Source: Chlorobiales bacterium
GTDB lineage: Bacteria; Bacteroidota; Chlorobiia; Chlorobiales; Chlorobiaceae
Length of the DNA: 7,542 nt
Direction: 5' to 3'
NCBI GenBank assembly: GCA_022360415.1
Contig: JAKSDB010000314.1
Span: 1-7,542, forward strand
Part shown: positions 5,966-7,542 of the stretch, piece by piece
Numbering within the stretch: position 1 is the first letter of the stretch
Layout of the letters: every line of letters starts with the position of its first letter
Made by a program: the position numbers and the translations under genes
Notes under the pieces: generated by a model
What the model saw: only the letters and a program-made list of their open reading frames with translations
Told to the model about the DNA's origin: nothing
The model's database searches: none

Positions 5966-7542
5966 ATGGGGATGTACTGTGACCAATGCCAGGAGAGTGT
6001 GCAAAAGACAGGTTGCATCGCAAGGGGAGTGTGCGGCAAAAACGAGATGACGGCAAAACTTCAGGACACGCTGATCTATGCGCTTCAGGGTATCGCCTTG
6101 TGCGCCGAAGCTTCCGGCAGGAAACTGAAGCCAGAACATGGACGCTTTATCTCCAAAGCCCTGTTCGTTACTGTTACCAACACCAATTTCGATGACGATG
6201 CGATCGTCAATAAAATCAATGAAGCTCTCGCTCTGCGTGACGAGCTGAAAAGTTCGCTCTCTGAAATACCCCGGCACGACTGTGCCCTATGGTCAGGCGG
6301 GAGCAAGGAAGACCTTGTTCTCAAGGCGGATACGTCGGGGATCGAGGCCCTGAGCGAAAACGAAGACCTGCGTTCCCTGAAAAGCCTGGTACTTTACGGG
6401 CTGAAAGGGCTTGCAGCCTATACCGACCATGCCGAAGTTCTCGGTTATGAAGACAGTTCTATCCATGATTTCTACGTCAAGGCCCTTGCGTCGCTGACAA
6501 AAGAGCTGGACGCCGATGAGCTGACGGCACTGGTCATGGAAACCGGGGGAGCCGCCGTCAAGGCAATGGCGCTCCTTGACAAGGCCAACACGGAGACTTA
6601 TGGCAGTCCTGAAATAACGACCGTGAAAACCGGAGTGGCGAGCAACCCGGGAATCCTGATTTCGGGCCATGACCTGCGTGACATGGATGAACTTCTGAAA
6701 CAGACCGAGGGAACCGGTGTCGATGTTTATACCCATTGCGAGATGCTTCCGGCGCATTACTATCCGGCGTTCAAGAAGTACTCCCATTTTATCGGCAATT
6801 ACGGCAGCTCCTGGTGGTCGCAGGACAAGGAGTTCGAGTCGTTCAACGGCCCTGTTCTGATGACGACCAACTGTATCGTGCCGGTGAAGGAGTCTTACAG
6901 GAACCGGATGTTCACTACAGGTAATGCGGGCTATGAGGGTCTCAGTCACATACCTTCAGGGAAAAATGGAGAACCCAAGGATTTTTCCGCTATCATCGAG
7001 CTTGCCCGAACCTGTCAGCCGCCGAGGGAAATCGAGAACGGCGAAATCACCGGCGGTTTCGCACATAACCAGGTAATCGCCCTTGCAGACAAGGTTGTCG
7101 ACGCGGTAAAGTCCGGTGCAATCAAGCGCTTTGTCGTCATGGCAGGCTGCGACGGCCGTCAGAACGGGAGGAAATACTATACCGATGTGGCCGGCGCCCT
7201 GCCCGGCGATACGGTCATCCTGACGGCAGGGTGCGCCAAGTACCGCTACAACAAGCTGCCGCTCGGCGACATAGGGGGTGTACCAAGAGTCCTCGATGCG
7301 GGGCAATGTAACGATTCCTATTCCCTCGCGGTCATCGCACTTAAACTGAAAGAGGTTTTCGGCCTTGACGACATCAACGACCTGCCGATATCCTACGATA
7401 TAGCCTGGTATGAGCAGAAAGCGGTGGCAGTCCTGCTTGCTCTGCTCTCGCTCGGTGTGAAAGGTATCCGGCTCGGCCCGACCCTGCCCGAGTTTCTCAC
7501 GCCGAACGTTGCTTCAGTGCTTGTCGAGAAGTTCGACATCAA
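5966..7542 (+). CDS. hcp: Hybrid cluster protein (NO / hydroxylamine reductase), 3' end beyond the window
   Basis: Hcp carries a unique 4Fe-2S-2O hybrid cluster. It reduces NO to N2O, and hydroxylamine to ammonia in vitro, and protects anaerobes against nitrosative stress. The visible 525 codons lack only about 15-20 C-terminal residues compared with Desulfovibrio Hcp. The N-terminal cysteines C5, C8, C17 and C23 give C-x2-C-x8-C-x5-C, the class I pattern of strict anaerobes that binds a [4Fe-4S] cluster, not the [2Fe-2S] cluster of E. coli Hcp. All hybrid-cluster ligands are present: H235 (SGHD), E259 (HCEMLPAH), C303 (TNCIVP), C395 (AGCDGRQ, the persulfide position), C423 (AGCAKYRYNKL), C448 (GQCNDSYS), E483 and K485 (WYEQK). 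Each lies 9 or 11 residues before its D. vulgaris equivalent, so the fold has no large deletion. No hcr-type reductase is seen; the upstream ferredoxin-type protein could supply electrons. It has the strongest ribosome binding site of the window. Identification is secure. Confidence 0.98.
   Translation, partial: MGMYCDQCQESVQKTGCIARGVCGKNEMTAKLQDTLIYALQGIALCAEASGRKLKPEHGRFISKALFVTVTNTNFDDDAIVNKINEALALRDELKSSLSEIPRHDCALWSGGSKEDLVLKADTSGIEALSENEDLRSLKSLVLYGLKGLAAYTDHAEVLGYEDSSIHDFYVKALASLTKELDADELTALVMETGGAAVKAMALLDKANTETYGSPEITTVKTGVASNPGILISGHDLRDMDELLKQTEGTGVDVYTHCEMLPAHYYPAFKKYSHFIGNYGSSWWSQDKEFESFNGPVLMTTNCIVPVKESYRNRMFTTGNAGYEGLSHIPSGKNGEPKDFSAIIELARTCQPPREIENGEITGGFAHNQVIALADKVVDAVKSGAIKRFVVMAGCDGRQNGRKYYTDVAGALPGDTVILTAGCAKYRYNKLPLGDIGGVPRVLDAGQCNDSYSLAVIALKLKEVFGLDDINDLPISYDIAWYEQKAVAVLLALLSLGVKGIRLGPTLPEFLTPNVASVLVEKFDI

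Noticed and set aside
6293..6949. Open frame of 218 codons on the minus strand inside hcp
   Set aside because: The plus strand here encodes hybrid-cluster ligands H235, E259 and C303 of Hcp; the antisense product has no recognisable features.
1..7542. CRISPR arrays, insertion sequences, tRNA or rRNA genes, attachment sites
   Set aside because: I saw no repeated spacer pattern, transposase motifs, terminal inverted repeats or RNA-gene signatures on either strand.

Overview
The window looks like a chromosomal segment from a green sulfur bacterium (Chlorobiota) or a close relative in the Bacteroidota-Chlorobiota group. The evidence is the SMC head domain, which has GPNGCGKT in Walker A and SVIELKMIEE where most bacteria have an IGQG-type sequence; the strict-anaerobe class of hybrid cluster protein; moderate base composition; and mostly weak ribosome binding sites. 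The genus cannot be fixed from the sequence alone.

Left half (1-3989, all minus strand). Read in the direction of transcription, the genes are a class I SAM-dependent methyltransferase (2970-3872, possibly starting at 3989), a membrane site-2 (M50) zinc protease (1835-2863, possibly starting at 2962), dihydropteroate synthase folP (800-1717), and the first 219 codons of the chromosome-condensation ATPase smc (657 down to the left edge). These look like housekeeping or hypothetical genes. Gaps of roughly 105-145 bases separate them and no convincing terminator is visible, so read-through is possible but unproven.

Right half (4090-7542, all plus strand). A tight cluster encodes an Rrf2-family regulator with three cysteines, a 4Fe-4S ferredoxin-type protein, a small three-repeat TPR protein, and hybrid cluster protein (hcp), which lacks only its last residues at the right edge. 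Gaps are 84, 40 and 12 bases, which suggests one operon. Hcp reduces nitric oxide and hydroxylamine in anaerobes. The ferredoxin-type protein is a plausible electron donor and the Rrf2 protein a plausible Fe-S sensor of NO or redox state. The role of the TPR protein is unknown.

The divergent control region (3990-4089) is the most informative non-coding stretch. It holds a perfect 9+9 bp inverted repeat whose 7-base spacer coincides with a candidate -10 element for the rrf2 operon, the layout expected of an autorepressor operator. An extended -10 element on the opposite strand probably drives the methyltransferase leftwards. The nearest thing to a previously undescribed system here is the self-regulated rrf2-ferredoxin-TPR-hcp unit. 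Its core pairing of a ferredoxin-type protein with Hcp appears to be a known theme; the operator and the TPR gene are the parts worth following up.
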